From assembly GCF_017115085.1 (NCBI RefSeq), contig NZ_JABXKJ010000137.1:1-64000 (forward strand): a stretch of DNA of 64,000 nucleotides, in the 5' to 3' direction. Positions 46,327 through 54,986 of the stretch are shown one piece after another. The stretch is from Nostoc sp. NMS7. Its GTDB lineage: Bacteria > Cyanobacteriota > Cyanobacteriia > Cyanobacteriales > Nostocaceae. Positions within the stretch are counted from its first letter, which is position 1. Each line of letters begins with the position of its first letter. The translations under genes were made by a program, and so were the position numbers. The notes beneath the pieces are model-generated. The model had not been told where the DNA came from and ran no database searches. It saw nothing but the letters and a program-made list of their open reading frames with translations.

Positions 46327-47721
46327 TTACAACTTGGAAAACAATATATTTAACCCTTCAGTCATCGTGGGATGAGTCAAAATACCATCGCGCAGAACGG
46401 TGTAGGGCATCTGAGCTTGCATCACCATCTGCACTGTTGAAATCACTTCACCTGCTTCATGACACAACAGGGAACACCCTAGAATACGACCTGTATCTGT
46501 ATCCACGATCGCCTTTAGCAGTCCATCGGTTTGACCGAGCGTTCTTGCTCTAGGAACGGCTGACGCATCCACCTTCGCTACGCGGATTGTATATCCTTGT
46601 TGCTGTGCTTCAGTTTCAGTCAAACCCACATGAGCCAGTTCTGGATCGATGAACAGACAGGATGGAACCAATCGATCCAGTGTACTACGGTTGCCCCCAT
46701 CAATTAAATTAGCTTTGATAATGCGATAATCATCGAGCGATATATGGGTGTATTGCGGCCCGCCATTAATATCGCCTAACGCCCAAATCCCCGGAATGTT
46801 CGTCTCCAGGCGATCGTTAACTTGAATAAATCCGCGTGTATCGGTTGCCACACCTGCAGCAGCTAAATTTAAGCTATCGGTATTGGGCGCACGACCAACG
46901 GCGACGAGCAAATGCGACCCTTGGAGGGTGATTTCACGATCGGCAACTTGGATTTGCAGGATGGTTTCATTACCAGTGCGATCAACCCTTAACACCTTCG
47001 CCTTCAGCAAGAATTCAATACCATCTTGTTCCAGTAATGTTTGAACTGCGATCGCTATATCTGGATCTTGCTGTGACAGGATTTGCTCACTTTGCCCAAT
47101 GACAGTAACGCCAGAGCCAAAGCGCCGAAACATCTGGGCAAACTCCAAACCAATGTAGCCACTACCAAGCACGATTAGGTGTTTCGGTAGGTGTTCTAGC
47201 TCCATGATCGACTCACTTGTCAAAAACTCAACTTCTGTGAGTCCAGGTATGGATGGAATTAACGGTCGTGTGCCTGTATTAATAAATAAGCGTTCGGCGG
47301 TAAGTAAGCGATTGTTCCCCTCAGTCGTCGTGACTGCGATCGTTTTGGGCGCAACAAACTTTGCTTCGCCAATAATCAAGTTGTTATCCAGAGCCGTTTC
47401 TAAATTGTGCAAGTTCATTTCACGGGCAGATTGCACAACCGATCGTTTTCGTTGGATCACCTCTGCTAAATTAACGGTGGGTGTATTGGTTTTAACACCA
47501 TAAGCAGCACTGTTTCGCACTGTGTTTGCCACATTGGCACTCGCTACCATAGTTTTAGTAGGAATGCAGGCAGTATTAATGCACCCACCACCAATCATAT
47601 TTAAACTGCGTTCAACCAGAGCAGTTTTACGTCCGTCAGCAACCAGCGCTGGTGCAAGTGTTTTACCCGCTTTGCCGCCGCCGATAATAATATCGTCATA
47701 GTGTTGAGTGTCCACTTCCAT
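46327..47721 (-). CDS. FAD-dependent disulfide oxidoreductase (RclA/mercuric-reductase-like)
   Basis: The 464-residue flavoprotein has an FAD motif IIGGGKAGK (12-20), a redox-active pair Cys47/Cys52 in GGGCINTACIPTK, an NAD-binding GSGYIGLEF (about 195-205), the second FAD segment GIWALGDINGG and the dimerisation domain ending HPTMTEGLN. The CINTACIPTK form and overall pattern fit RclA-type enzymes, which protect against reactive chlorine or copper stress, better than dihydrolipoamide dehydrogenase. There is no N-terminal heavy-metal domain and no C-terminal Cys pair, so mercury reduction is unlikely. ATG 47721 follows aaagga. It probably shares a transcript with the LDH gene. Confidence 0.88.
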   Translation of the reverse strand: MEVDTQHYDDIIIGGGKAGKTLAPALVADGRKTALVERSLNMIGGGCINTACIPTKTMVASANVANTVRNSAAYGVKTNTPTVNLAEVIQRKRSVVQSAREMNLHNLETALDNNLIIGEAKFVAPKTIAVTTTEGNNRLLTAERLFINTGTRPLIPSIPGLTEVEFLTSESIMELEHLPKHLIVLGSGYIGLEFAQMFRRFGSGVTVIGQSEQILSQQDPDIAIAVQTLLEQDGIEFLLKAKVLRVDRTGNETILQIQVADREITLQGSHLLVAVGRAPNTDSLNLAAAGVATDTRGFIQVNDRLETNIPGIWALGDINGGPQYTHISLDDYRIIKANLIDGGNRSTLDRLVPSCLFIDPELAHVGLTETEAQQQGYTIRVAKVDASAVPRARTLGQTDGLLKAIVDTDTGRILGCSLLCHEAGEVISTVQMVMQAQMPYTVLRDGILTHPTMTEGLNILFSKL

Positions 47722-47820
47722 ATCCTTTGGGTTTGATCAGGTGAATACGATTTCTAGAAGGTGTTATGAATTTCAGAAAAACTGGCTGACTAAGAGGCTT
47801 TTAGCGATAACGTATTTGCC

Positions 47821-47920
47821 CTAGTACTGTGTCAATAAATAATTGATGGATAAATTAAGAGTAGAGACGGCGATAAATCGCGTCTCTTTAACCGTCAAAA
47901 TGAATTTGACAGACTACTAG
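47821..47920. mobile_element. 100-bp MITE-like element
   Basis: Imperfect terminal inverted repeats (47821-47835 against 47906-47920, 13 of 15 bases matching, outermost ctagta/tactag) enclose a central hairpin (47863-47869 with 47881-47887) of the agagacg...cgtctct type. There is no coding capacity. The form suggests a miniature element mobilised by a transposase elsewhere; the central hairpin could also stop transcription. Confidence 0.6.
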
Positions 47921-47957
47921 CTGGGTTTCCAAAAAGTGCTAACACCCACTAGAAGAT

Positions 47958-48323
47958 TCAACTTTTTCTACAAGCTTGCTTCATCAAGATACGGTTCTTT
48001 TTATACACCTCTAAAGTTCCAGACTGCGGGTTATCCAACGTGCCATCCCACACCCAATATTCATAAATTCCATTCCGAAACTTATACACTCGAACACCTT
48101 CTGTCGCTTTGGTAGTTCCTTTACCCAAACTTAAATTACCGTTGGGATTGGTCGCGCGATAGAGCAGTTCGCCTGAAGTATAATTCCGCCAAATATTGAT
48201 GTTATAACCACCCTGGCATTTTGTACTCAGGACGATGCTAGCAGTAGAATCAGCAGAAGCTCTTAAGGAAAAATTAGCTAAGATACTGATTGGCAGAGCA
48301 AGAAGTAACGCGGATGTTTTCAT
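47958..48323 (-). CDS. Small exported hypothetical protein
   Basis: With the start at 48323 the product has 121 residues and a clean signal peptide (MKTSALLLAL... cleaved near ASA). A longer frame would run into the isochorismatase gene, so the internal ATG is preferred. The mature part has two cysteines (TKCQGGYNINIW and KQACRKS at the end), which could form one disulfide, and a YEYWVWDGTL segment. I do not recognise the family. It is a small periplasmic or extracellular beta-rich protein by appearance. Confidence 0.65.
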   Translation of the reverse strand: MKTSALLLALPISILANFSLRASADSTASIVLSTKCQGGYNINIWRNYTSGELLYRATNPNGNLSLGKGTTKATEGVRVYKFRNGIYEYWVWDGTLDNPQSGTLEVYKKNRILMKQACRKS

Positions 48324-48351
48324 AAGTGTTGTAAGATTAATGAGTTTGACA

Positions 48352-48999
48352 TTACTCGATTGCTGCAACAACTTCATCTGTAGAAAGGACTGCATTGGCG
48401 ATATACCCAAAGTTGATTAGTGCTGCCTTATAGCCATCACCCAGTTGCGGATGTCGAGGAGCAGCTGTTGCATCCTTGACGACAACGACCTGGAATCCCT
48501 GCTCAAGCAATTCGCGTAGGTGAGCTTCAACACAAAGATTTGCCAACATTCCCAGTAGAATGACTTTGCTGATGTTGCGTTTACGCAGTTGCAAAACAAG
48601 GTCGTTGGTTTGCGGCCCATAGACTTTGTGGGGACTGGCGACAATCGTCTTGCCATCCTCAATGAAGGGCTTATAGCGATCAAGCCAGTCAGCACCCGAT
48701 CCCAGAAATCCATCTAGGCTCAACGCGCCACGGCGATCGAACTCCTTAACCTCAAGCATCATTTGCTCTAGGTTTCCGGCAAATTTCCAACTATAGTCGG
48801 TGGGGTAGTAATAGTGAGGGGAGATAAAAACCTCGAATTCATTCTGCTTCGCGGCTTTGAAGATTCGCTCAATGTTTTCGATGGTCTTGTTATCCTTAAC
48901 ACTCTCACCCACCAAATCCCAGGAAACCCCTTTTTCGCTCAAGACATCGTTTTGCGGATCGATGACGACTACTGCGGTGTCATTCTTGTTGATGTTCAT
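48352..48999 (-). CDS. Isochorismatase-family cysteine hydrolase
   Basis: From ATG 48999 (ribosome site ggag in ctccttgc, minus sense) the protein has 215 residues. The catalytic triad of the family is visible: Asp14 (VVVIDPQNDV), Lys125 (SPHKVYG) and Cys156 (LANLCVEAH), the last after a cis-peptide-like GMLAN. Such enzymes hydrolyse amides (nicotinamide, ureidoacrylate, N-carbamoyl compounds) or isochorismate; the substrate is not evident. The 40 residues upstream of this start in the open frame come from an SDR remnant read in the wrong frame, which supports the chosen start. Confidence 0.88.
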   Translation of the reverse strand: MNINKNDTAVVVIDPQNDVLSEKGVSWDLVGESVKDNKTIENIERIFKAAKQNEFEVFISPHYYYPTDYSWKFAGNLEQMMLEVKEFDRRGALSLDGFLGSGADWLDRYKPFIEDGKTIVASPHKVYGPQTNDLVLQLRKRNISKVILLGMLANLCVEAHLRELLEQGFQVVVVKDATAAPRHPQLGDGYKAALINFGYIANAVLSTDEVVAAIE

Positions 49000-49039
49000 G
49001 GTTTTTCTCCTTGCTTGTTGATTTTCACCGTTCTCCTTC

Positions 49040-49105
49040 TTAAAAACCACCCGCGATATGCAGCGTTTTCCCAGTGATTCAAAAGCTGAATGCAAGTATG
49101 AAGAG
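49040..49105 (-). pseudogene. C-terminal remnant of an SDR gene
   Basis: In the minus sense the frame reads LFILAFSF, a stop, then ITGKTLHIAGGF and a stop. This is the conserved SDR ending (normally FLAS...SFITGxTLHIAGG) with a stop inside. It lies directly before the isochorismatase start and resembles the tail at 49865-49945. Confidence 0.55.
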
Positions 49106-49141
49106 ATTGCTAGCGCCATCAGCCTAGTTAAAACAGGCTTT

Positions 49142-49621
49142 TCAAAGATTGAGGTCTGACAATCCGGGATGATTGTCAGGACGACGACCTAGTATCCAGT
49201 GGTATTTGCGATCGCTCTGGTGAATTGGCAGGTCGTTGATGCTGGCAATACGCCATCGCATGAATCCGTGTTCGTCAAACTCCCAATTTTCATTGCCATA
49301 GGAACGGAACCAATTGCCAGCATCATCATGCCATTCGTAAGCAAACCGGACAGCAATTCGGTTGTCTTGAAAAGCCCAAAGCTCTTTGATCAGACGGTAG
49401 TCCAATTCTTTAAGCCACTTACGTGTCAAGAACTGAATGATCGCCTCACGACCAGATAGAAATTCTGAGCGGTTGCGCCAAATGCTATCCGACGTGTAAG
49501 CGAGTGATACTAGTTCAGGGTTACGTGTGTTCCAAGCATCCTCTGCTATTCTGACTTTTTGGATAGCGGATTCATTATCAAAAGGCGGCAGGGGTAGTCG
49601 ATAATTTTCAGGGTTGTTCAT
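49142..49621 (-). CDS. DUF1348 / NTF2-like protein
   Basis: With ATG 49621 (MNNPENY) the protein has 159 residues and the DUF1348 pattern: [32 protein letters not shown], then [21 protein letters not shown] and [16 protein letters not shown]. The fold is the SnoaL/NTF2 cone. The family is common in bacteria and its function is not settled. The longer open frame upstream (to 49723) is made of a dispersed palindromic repeat at about 49655-49710, so it is excluded. Confidence 0.85.
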   Translation of the reverse strand: MNNPENYRLPLPPFDNESAIQKVRIAEDAWNTRNPELVSLAYTSDSIWRNRSEFLSGREAIIQFLTRKWLKELDYRLIKELWAFQDNRIAVRFAYEWHDDAGNWFRSYGNENWEFDEHGFMRWRIASINDLPIHQSDRKYHWILGRRPDNHPGLSDLNL

Positions 49622-49864
49622 AGTATGTAAGCGGTAGAATCGCGATTCTCGTTCCGAGAGGCAACTCTTGGAGACGCTTTGTGTAGCTTGCTTCCACGGA
49701 GTGGTACGCCAACGTCTCAGCATGGTTGGATTAAAATTACAGCAGATTTAAAGTTGGTAAAGTACACAAACTAAGTCCCAAAGCCAGGTATGAACCCTGT
49801 TTTACTTCTGATTCTGCTGTAAGTGCGTGCCGACCGAATTACCTCAAAAGCAGTTTAATACAGA

Positions 49865-49945
49865 TCAATGAATACCACCCGCGATGTGCAGCGTTTCCCC
49901 AGATGCCCCCCTCACAACTGCGATTTTTCCCTCTAGTTTTTTCAT
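49865..49945 (-). pseudogene. Mini-SDR: N- and C-terminus fused by an internal deletion
   Basis: A 26-codon frame starts MKKLEGKIAVVRGAS, as an SDR does through its cofactor loop. It then jumps to GETLHIAGGIH, as an SDR ends. About 220 codons between are missing. Its ATG overlaps the stop of the DUF6130 gene (4-bp overlap). It is a clear deletion scar, not a functional dehydrogenase. Confidence 0.65.
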
Positions 49946-50337
49946 GATGATTTCTTAGGATCGGGCAGCGTGAACTCCACAGTTTCGCTAGTGATTACTT
50001 TGTGCGTGGGGTCAGCTAGTTCGATCAGCACCTTGTGTACGCCAGGTTCTAGTCCGACCAGGATGATCGTTTCCCCACTGGAATCTACAAAGTGCCACGG
50101 CGCGTCGTCAACGGTGATGTGGATATGACCGATGCGCGGCGATACTTCGAGGGCACCTTTGCCAAACACTGGCAACACACGCAAATTCTCCGTCCGGTAC
50201 TGGATGAAGACGCGTCCCTGTGCTAGCGGTTCGGGAAGCGGTGGATCGACAATCAGCTTGGGTGGTGCTTCGTTTTCAATCGCAATCAACGGTGATGATC
50301 CGATAATGTCCCTAGCGCTCGGTGTGTGGCTGTTCAT
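49942..50337 (-). CDS. DUF6130 family protein
   Basis: The 131-residue protein carries the pattern PPLPEPLAQGRVFIQYRTENLRVLPVFG, then SPRIGHIHITVDDAPWHFVDSSG and GLEPGVHKVLIELADP, which I recognise as DUF6130. Its sandwich-like sequence suggests a small beta-domain related to immunoglobulin-like folds. Function unknown. GC content is high relative to the genome norm. It is followed by the mini-SDR scar. Confidence 0.72.
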   Translation of the reverse strand: MNSHTPSARDIIGSSPLIAIENEAPPKLIVDPPLPEPLAQGRVFIQYRTENLRVLPVFGKGALEVSPRIGHIHITVDDAPWHFVDSSGETIILVGLEPGVHKVLIELADPTHKVITSETVEFTLPDPKKSS

Positions 50338-50421
50338 AGCAGGTAATTACCTGAGAGTAGTTTAAATATAACGATCCATTTGAAGGTGAAACGGCGCAAG
50401 GTTATCGCTGCAGAGAAGCCG

Positions 50422-51450
50422 TTAACGTTTCTTTGATGCGAGTTCCCAGACCGCAGTTACGAATGCTTTAGGATCTTCCTGGGGCAGGTTATGACCGACG
50501 TTTGGAATGACCTGATGCTGACGTTTGCCGCTAAACTTCGCTGCCGTCGATTTCCCATCGGTTGCTGGCACAACACCATCTGCGTCCCCGTCCAGCGTGA
50601 TCGTCGGCACCGTAATGGTCGGTTGCGCGGCGAGTCGCTGCTCAAGTTCCTCATACATGGGATAGCCGGCAGCAAGTCCAAGGCGATGGCGGTAGGAATG
50701 AATGACGACCTCCACATAATCGGGGTTGTCGAAGGCGCTGGCGTGTTGATCGAGCGTTGCCTCGTCAAAGTGCCAGTTCGGCGAATTGCGAGTCCAGAGA
50801 ATCCTTGCAATCTCACGTCTGTTAGCCGTCAGTCCGGCGCGTCCGCGCTCGGTCTGGAAATAGTATTGATACCAGATACCAGATTCGATCGCGGGTGAAA
50901 GTGGCAGCCTTGCCTTGGCAATATCCTGGATCAGGTAGCTATTGACGGACACCAGACCTGTGCATCGTTCAGTCCAAAGAGCCGCAACAACACAAGCAGC
51001 TCGTCCACCCCAGTCATAGCCAGCAAGCACAGCACGGTTCAGATGCAATGCATCCATTAAGGCGATCGCATCGACACCGATCGCAGCTTGCTGCCCGGAG
51101 CGTGGTGTGGCGCTGTCAAGAAAACGGGTTGATCCATGTCCCCGCAGGTAGGGAACAATCACCCGACATCCGCGTGCAGCAAGCATTGGTGCAACGTCAA
51201 TGTAGCTATCGATGGAATACGGGAACCCATGCAGCAGCAACACCGGAGATCCATCGCTTGGTCCTGCTTCGTAGTAACCGATGTCGAGGACACCCGCTTT
51301 GATCTGCTTGATGGGAGAAAACCTCAATTCAGATCGTTTGGGATTGTCGAAGCTTGCGTGTGCAGTACCCATGAGTGCCATTTCTGTGAAAATGCTTCCT
51401 GCCGCCGTTAAGAGAAAGCGACGGCGGTTGTGTTTAATTGCTTTGAGCAT
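50422..51450 (-). CDS. Tat-type exported alpha/beta hydrolase (epoxide hydrolase/dehalogenase-like)
   Basis: The 342-residue protein has an N-terminal twin-arginine-like signal (NRRRFLLTAAGS, cleavage near AHA). The oxyanion region HGFP is at 74-77, with nucleophile Asp146 in GYDWGG, acid region DGDADGVVP and His in VGHNLPQEDP. An Asp nucleophile points to epoxide hydrolases or haloalkane dehalogenases rather than esterases. It would act in the periplasm. GC content is high and the gene stands alone between a repeat element and DUF6130, consistent with acquisition. Confidence 0.88.
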   Translation of the reverse strand: MLKAIKHNRRRFLLTAAGSIFTEMALMGTAHASFDNPKRSELRFSPIKQIKAGVLDIGYYEAGPSDGSPVLLLHGFPYSIDSYIDVAPMLAARGCRVIVPYLRGHGSTRFLDSATPRSGQQAAIGVDAIALMDALHLNRAVLAGYDWGGRAACVVAALWTERCTGLVSVNSYLIQDIAKARLPLSPAIESGIWYQYYFQTERGRAGLTANRREIARILWTRNSPNWHFDEATLDQHASAFDNPDYVEVVIHSYRHRLGLAAGYPMYEELEQRLAAQPTITVPTITLDGDADGVVPATDGKSTAAKFSGKRQHQVIPNVGHNLPQEDPKAFVTAVWELASKKR

Positions 51451-51511
51451 AGGGTTGACTCTTTGGATTGATTAATGAGGCGATTGCACAAAGCACAGTC
51501 GCTTTACCCGA

Positions 51512-51691
51512 ATGGCACTAAGATAAGCCGAAAGTCTTGTTTCACCTCGTTCCCAGCCTGTAGGCTGGGAATGTATTTCGAGAGGCTCTGCCTCTCATCA
51601 AGCCTTTGGAGGCGGAGGCTCTCAGAATTAGTTCCTAGCCTGGAGGCTGGGAAGCAGTCACGGCAAGGGCTGTGTCTTAACTTAGTGCCAT
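51512..51691. mobile_element. 180-bp MITE-like element with internal hairpins
   Basis: Sixteen-base terminal inverted repeats (51512-51527 against 51676-51691, 15 of 16 matching, ggcactaag theme) bracket several hairpins: 51550-51559 with 51562-51571, 51580-51586 with 51590-51596, and 51632-51641 with 51644-51653. There is no coding capacity. The ends resemble those of insertion sequences, so this is probably a non-autonomous derivative. It accounts for most of the 51451-51781 gap. Confidence 0.6.
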
Positions 51692-51781
51692 CCGCTTTAC
51701 CATTTTCCCCTACGCTAACTCGGTAAGCAGCAAAGCGATGGAAGAGCGTCTTTTCCCTCCCCCAAAAACATCGATCGCATC

Positions 51782-52777
51782 CTATTGCAGATGTTTCTTC
51801 AATTGGGCAGCAGCTTGAACAAACAGAGAGCGGACGAATGGCAGCTCGGCTAAACCATTGAGTAGTCCAAAGTCATGAATCATGCCGTTGTACTGCACCG
51901 TTGTCACCTCTACCCCAGCTTCATCGAGCTTGCGTCCGTAGGCTGTGCCTTCGTCATGCAAAATATCGCTCTCTGCAACCACAATTAATGCTGGAGGCAA
52001 GCCTTTCAGTTGCTCAACCGTCGCTTGTAAGGGAGATGCGTAAATGTCTTTGCGCTTTTCTGGGTCAGGGATGTACAGGTCATACATCCACTTCATCGTG
52101 GGTACGGTTAGGTACCGTTTGTCGCCGAATTGATGATAAGAATTCGTTTCAAAATCGGCATCGACGATCGGCCACATCATGATTTGTAGCTTGATGTGTG
52201 GTCCTCCGTTTTCTTTCGCCTTCAAAGCAGTGACTGCTGTCATATTTCCGCCAACACTGTTGCCGACCACTGCCAAATTCTTGCCATCCACCCCAATCTC
52301 CTCACCATGCTCGGCAACCCATTTGGTCGCAGCATAAATCTCATTGATTGCCTGTGGGTACTGAGCATCTGGCGTGCGAGTGTAGTTGACAAAGACACCT
52401 GCAAACCCTGAAAGCACAACCAGATCGCGAACCATGCGCTTGTGTGTTGGATAATCACCGAGTATCCAACCGCCGCCATGAATAAAGATGAAAACAGGTA
52501 ATGTGCCTTTGACCCCTTCAGGTCGTACAATATTGAGGGTAATTGAATAACCATCAGCAGTAATCGTCTTTTGGGACTCTTCAATGCCTGAAAGGTCTAC
52601 TGAAACAGAAGCCTGTGCATCTACAAGGACTTGACGTGCTTCGGGTGCAGTGAGTTTCTCCAACGGCACACCCCCTGAATTCAGCACTTTCAAAAATTCC
52701 TTTACTCCTTTGGAAAGACGTGGATCATCCGCAACTTCCAAAATTTTTGCTGCTTGCGAGTTTACTTGAGCAACCAT
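51782..52777 (-). CDS. Alpha/beta hydrolase, HSL-type esterase/lipase
   Basis: ATG 52777 follows aaaggaga. The 331-residue protein has the HSL oxyanion motif FIHGGGWILGDY, the nucleophile elbow GNSVGGN and the late VAESDILHDEG (acid) and GMIHDFGLL (His) segments. It should hydrolyse short acyl esters in the cytoplasm. The N-terminal 75 residues form the helical cap of this family. It stands as a single gene in the accessory region. Confidence 0.9.
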   Translation of the reverse strand: MVAQVNSQAAKILEVADDPRLSKGVKEFLKVLNSGGVPLEKLTAPEARQVLVDAQASVSVDLSGIEESQKTITADGYSITLNIVRPEGVKGTLPVFIFIHGGGWILGDYPTHKRMVRDLVVLSGFAGVFVNYTRTPDAQYPQAINEIYAATKWVAEHGEEIGVDGKNLAVVGNSVGGNMTAVTALKAKENGGPHIKLQIMMWPIVDADFETNSYHQFGDKRYLTVPTMKWMYDLYIPDPEKRKDIYASPLQATVEQLKGLPPALIVVAESDILHDEGTAYGRKLDEAGVEVTTVQYNGMIHDFGLLNGLAELPFVRSLFVQAAAQLKKHLQ

Positions 52778-52899
52778 GACATTCTCCTTTAATAAGTAGT
52801 AAACAATCTGTTGAGATGGCACTGTTAAATTAATTGATTTAACAGCCTCTTTCCCCCTGCCCCCTGCCCCCTGCCCCCTGCGGTCTAAATGATAAGTTT

Positions 52900-54030
52900 T
52901 TAACCGTCGCGCAGGTCTTCTGGTGGCTCGTAGCGATCGCGCCAGAGGGCAATGTACTGAGCAAAGTCGGCTAGTTCGGGACGCTTTGTTGGGTCAACGA
53001 AGTAACCAGTGCCAGCGATCACAAAATCAAACTCGAAAACATCATCATTCACCTGGATGACAATGCGATCACCCTTTTCCCGTGCCGATTTCCAAGGTGC
53101 AGATAGGTGTATGTGAAAGTTCGGGAAGGCGATCGCTCGCTCAATCGCGTTCCGTGATGGCGTGGAGCCTGCTTGACGAAAGCACCAAGCTTGGAACCAA
53201 CGGGCTGCATCGGGTAGTTGGGGATAGTTGCAGTAAGCACCAGGGTATTCCCGTATCCGAATTACTGGTAGAGATGCGATCGCCGATCGTCGTGAAAACA
53301 GGTGTACTGCCTTCGCTCCCGATTCCAGCGCCACTCCTGCTGCATCGAAAGCTGAAGCCGCCGCACCCAGCACCGCCACAGTCTTACCACGCAGTGCTTC
53401 AAAATCGATGGCATCAGCGGTATGTGCGTATAGCGTGCGTGGTAAGTCAGCCAGTACTGAAGGTACGTATGGACCACCAGTGCCAGCCACGCCATTGGCG
53501 AAGATAATTTTGCGTGTAGTCTCTAAGAGCGGGACACCGTTTACCTCAAGGTGTAGGCGGAAGAAACCTGCGGCTGGCTCAATCCGCACTAACTTCGTTC
53601 GGTAACGAACCTGGATACCGAGGAATTGTCGATACCAACTGAGGTACTCAGCCCAAGTCACTCGCCCAATGCGATCGATCGCCGCGTAGGCTTCCGCACT
53701 GTGCCGCGCTTCGTACCAGGCTTGAAAGGATAATTCTGGGATGCCTAGTTCTGGACCAGGCACATTTTTCGGCGTTCGGAGCTTTTCCATCCGCGCTCGC
53801 GTCAGCCACACGCCTGCATGAGCCTCGTCATCGGCTGCATCGATCGCTGTCACACCACCGATCCCAGCACGTCGTAGCGCAAATACAAAGGTGCTACCGC
53901 TGCCGCTGCCACCTATTATAGTGACATTGTGATCGATGCCAGGGCGATCAGGCACCCAGTTTTCGGGATCGGGACCGAGCAGGCGTAGTGCCTCGCGGGC
54001 AGTAAAATCGGAATTGCTCGTTGTTGTCAT
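52900..54030 (-). CDS. FAD/NAD(P)-dependent monooxygenase-like protein, truncated C-terminus
   Basis: From ATG 54030 the protein has 376 residues: the FAD fingerprint IIGGSGSGS (38-46), a second nucleotide motif VLGAAASAFD near 200 and a final ATG-like FVIAGTGYFVDP. Related flavin monooxygenases and SidA-like proteins normally go on for another 80-100 residues. Here a stop comes shortly after RYEPPEDL, so the C-terminal part is lost. A polypyrimidine/repeat stretch follows at 52840-52895. GC content is high. Activity is doubtful without the tail. Confidence 0.75.
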   Translation of the reverse strand: MTTTSNSDFTAREALRLLGPDPENWVPDRPGIDHNVTIIGGSGSGSTFVFALRRAGIGGVTAIDAADDEAHAGVWLTRARMEKLRTPKNVPGPELGIPELSFQAWYEARHSAEAYAAIDRIGRVTWAEYLSWYRQFLGIQVRYRTKLVRIEPAAGFFRLHLEVNGVPLLETTRKIIFANGVAGTGGPYVPSVLADLPRTLYAHTADAIDFEALRGKTVAVLGAAASAFDAAGVALESGAKAVHLFSRRSAIASLPVIRIREYPGAYCNYPQLPDAARWFQAWCFRQAGSTPSRNAIERAIAFPNFHIHLSAPWKSAREKGDRIVIQVNDDVFEFDFVIAGTGYFVDPTKRPELADFAQYIALWRDRYEPPEDLRDG

Positions 54031-54134
54031 GTTGATCTCCTCATATCTCGTCGCGATGGATGGAAAAATCAAAATAGCAGACAATTAAGCTGTTATTAGG
54101 TTTTTGTCGTGGGTTTGGATTCGCTAGAGCGTGT

Positions 54135-54341
54135 TATGAACAACTGCCAGAAGCTAGAAAAGGGTTCGTGTTGCTACCACGTCGTTGGGTAGTGGAGCGC
54201 AGTTTTGCATGGACGGCTCGGTTTCGCCGTTTAGCACGAGATTATCAGCGACTGACAGAAACATTGGTGGGTCTGCATTTGGTTGCCTTTGCTGTTCTTA
54301 TGCTCAAGCGATTTGCACAGTTGAGTTCGCAAAGTGCATAA
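54135..54341 (+). mobile_element. IS5-type transposase C-terminal remnant
   Basis: A 68-codon frame without a start reads [16 protein letters not shown]...[12 protein letters not shown]...LMLKRFAQL, the conserved end of IS5-family (DDE) transposases, and stops at 54339-54341. The rest of the element is absent. It abuts the broken hydrolase gene, whose 3' end it overlaps on the other strand. Confidence 0.82.
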
Positions 54342-54913
54342 CACCCTCTAGCATGGTCTTCTCCACAACGTGGGTAGTCAGAAAGCAGCGAATATGGTCT
54401 GCGATAGCGAAGCGCTGCTGCGTTCGCCCTTGGCGTCTCCCTTTGGGAGAAGCGCAGATCGCGTCCACATCTTCTTCCAAAGCAAAGTGTCCCGTATCAA
54501 ACAAATGAAACTCCAGGTTTTTTAAGTCGCGTTTGTAGGCATAAGCTCCCTCGACTAAAAAACCCTGGTCATTTTTGCCCCATACAATTAGCGTCGATGG
54601 TTGATATTGGCGCAAGTAAGCTAAGACTATAGCGGTTTAATCCGATCGCATCGACAAAGCCTGCCATCACTTCGGCAAGGCGATCGAAGGTGTAATCAAA
54701 CTCATCCACCGTTGGCATGGAACTATAGCCAAAACCAGGATAATCAGGTGCAATCAGATGGAATTGATCTGCCAACGCCGGGATTAAATTGCCGAACATG
54801 TGGGACGAGGTTGGAAAGCCGTGCAATAGCAGAATCGTCGGATGATCACGAGAACCAGCTTCACGATAAAAGATATCTAAACCATCGATCGATACTGTGC
54901 GATAAGTGGTCAT
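54304..54913 (-). pseudogene. Alpha/beta hydrolase with internal deletion and repeat insertion
   Basis: The N-terminal part ([29 protein letters not shown], to GLNRYSL) and the C-terminal part ([23 protein letters not shown]) match the intact hydrolase at 56741-57610 closely. About 123 codons in the middle, including the nucleophile Asp, are missing and the frame shifts at about 54615-54635. Near the 3' end a dispersed repeat (about 54400-54463) interrupts the codons after DAI. It is a dead copy, broken by deletion and repeat insertion, next to a transposase remnant. Confidence 0.82.
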
Positions 54914-54986
54914 GCGTTTACTCTTTTGAATTCAAATCGTTCAACAGAATCAGAAATAGTTGATCTTGTTTGGTGAAAGCTTCTTG

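Noticed and set aside
49000-49119. N-terminal extension of the isochorismatase frame
   Set aside because: It reads an SDR remnant out of frame; the ATG at 48999 has a proper ribosome site and gives the normal family length.
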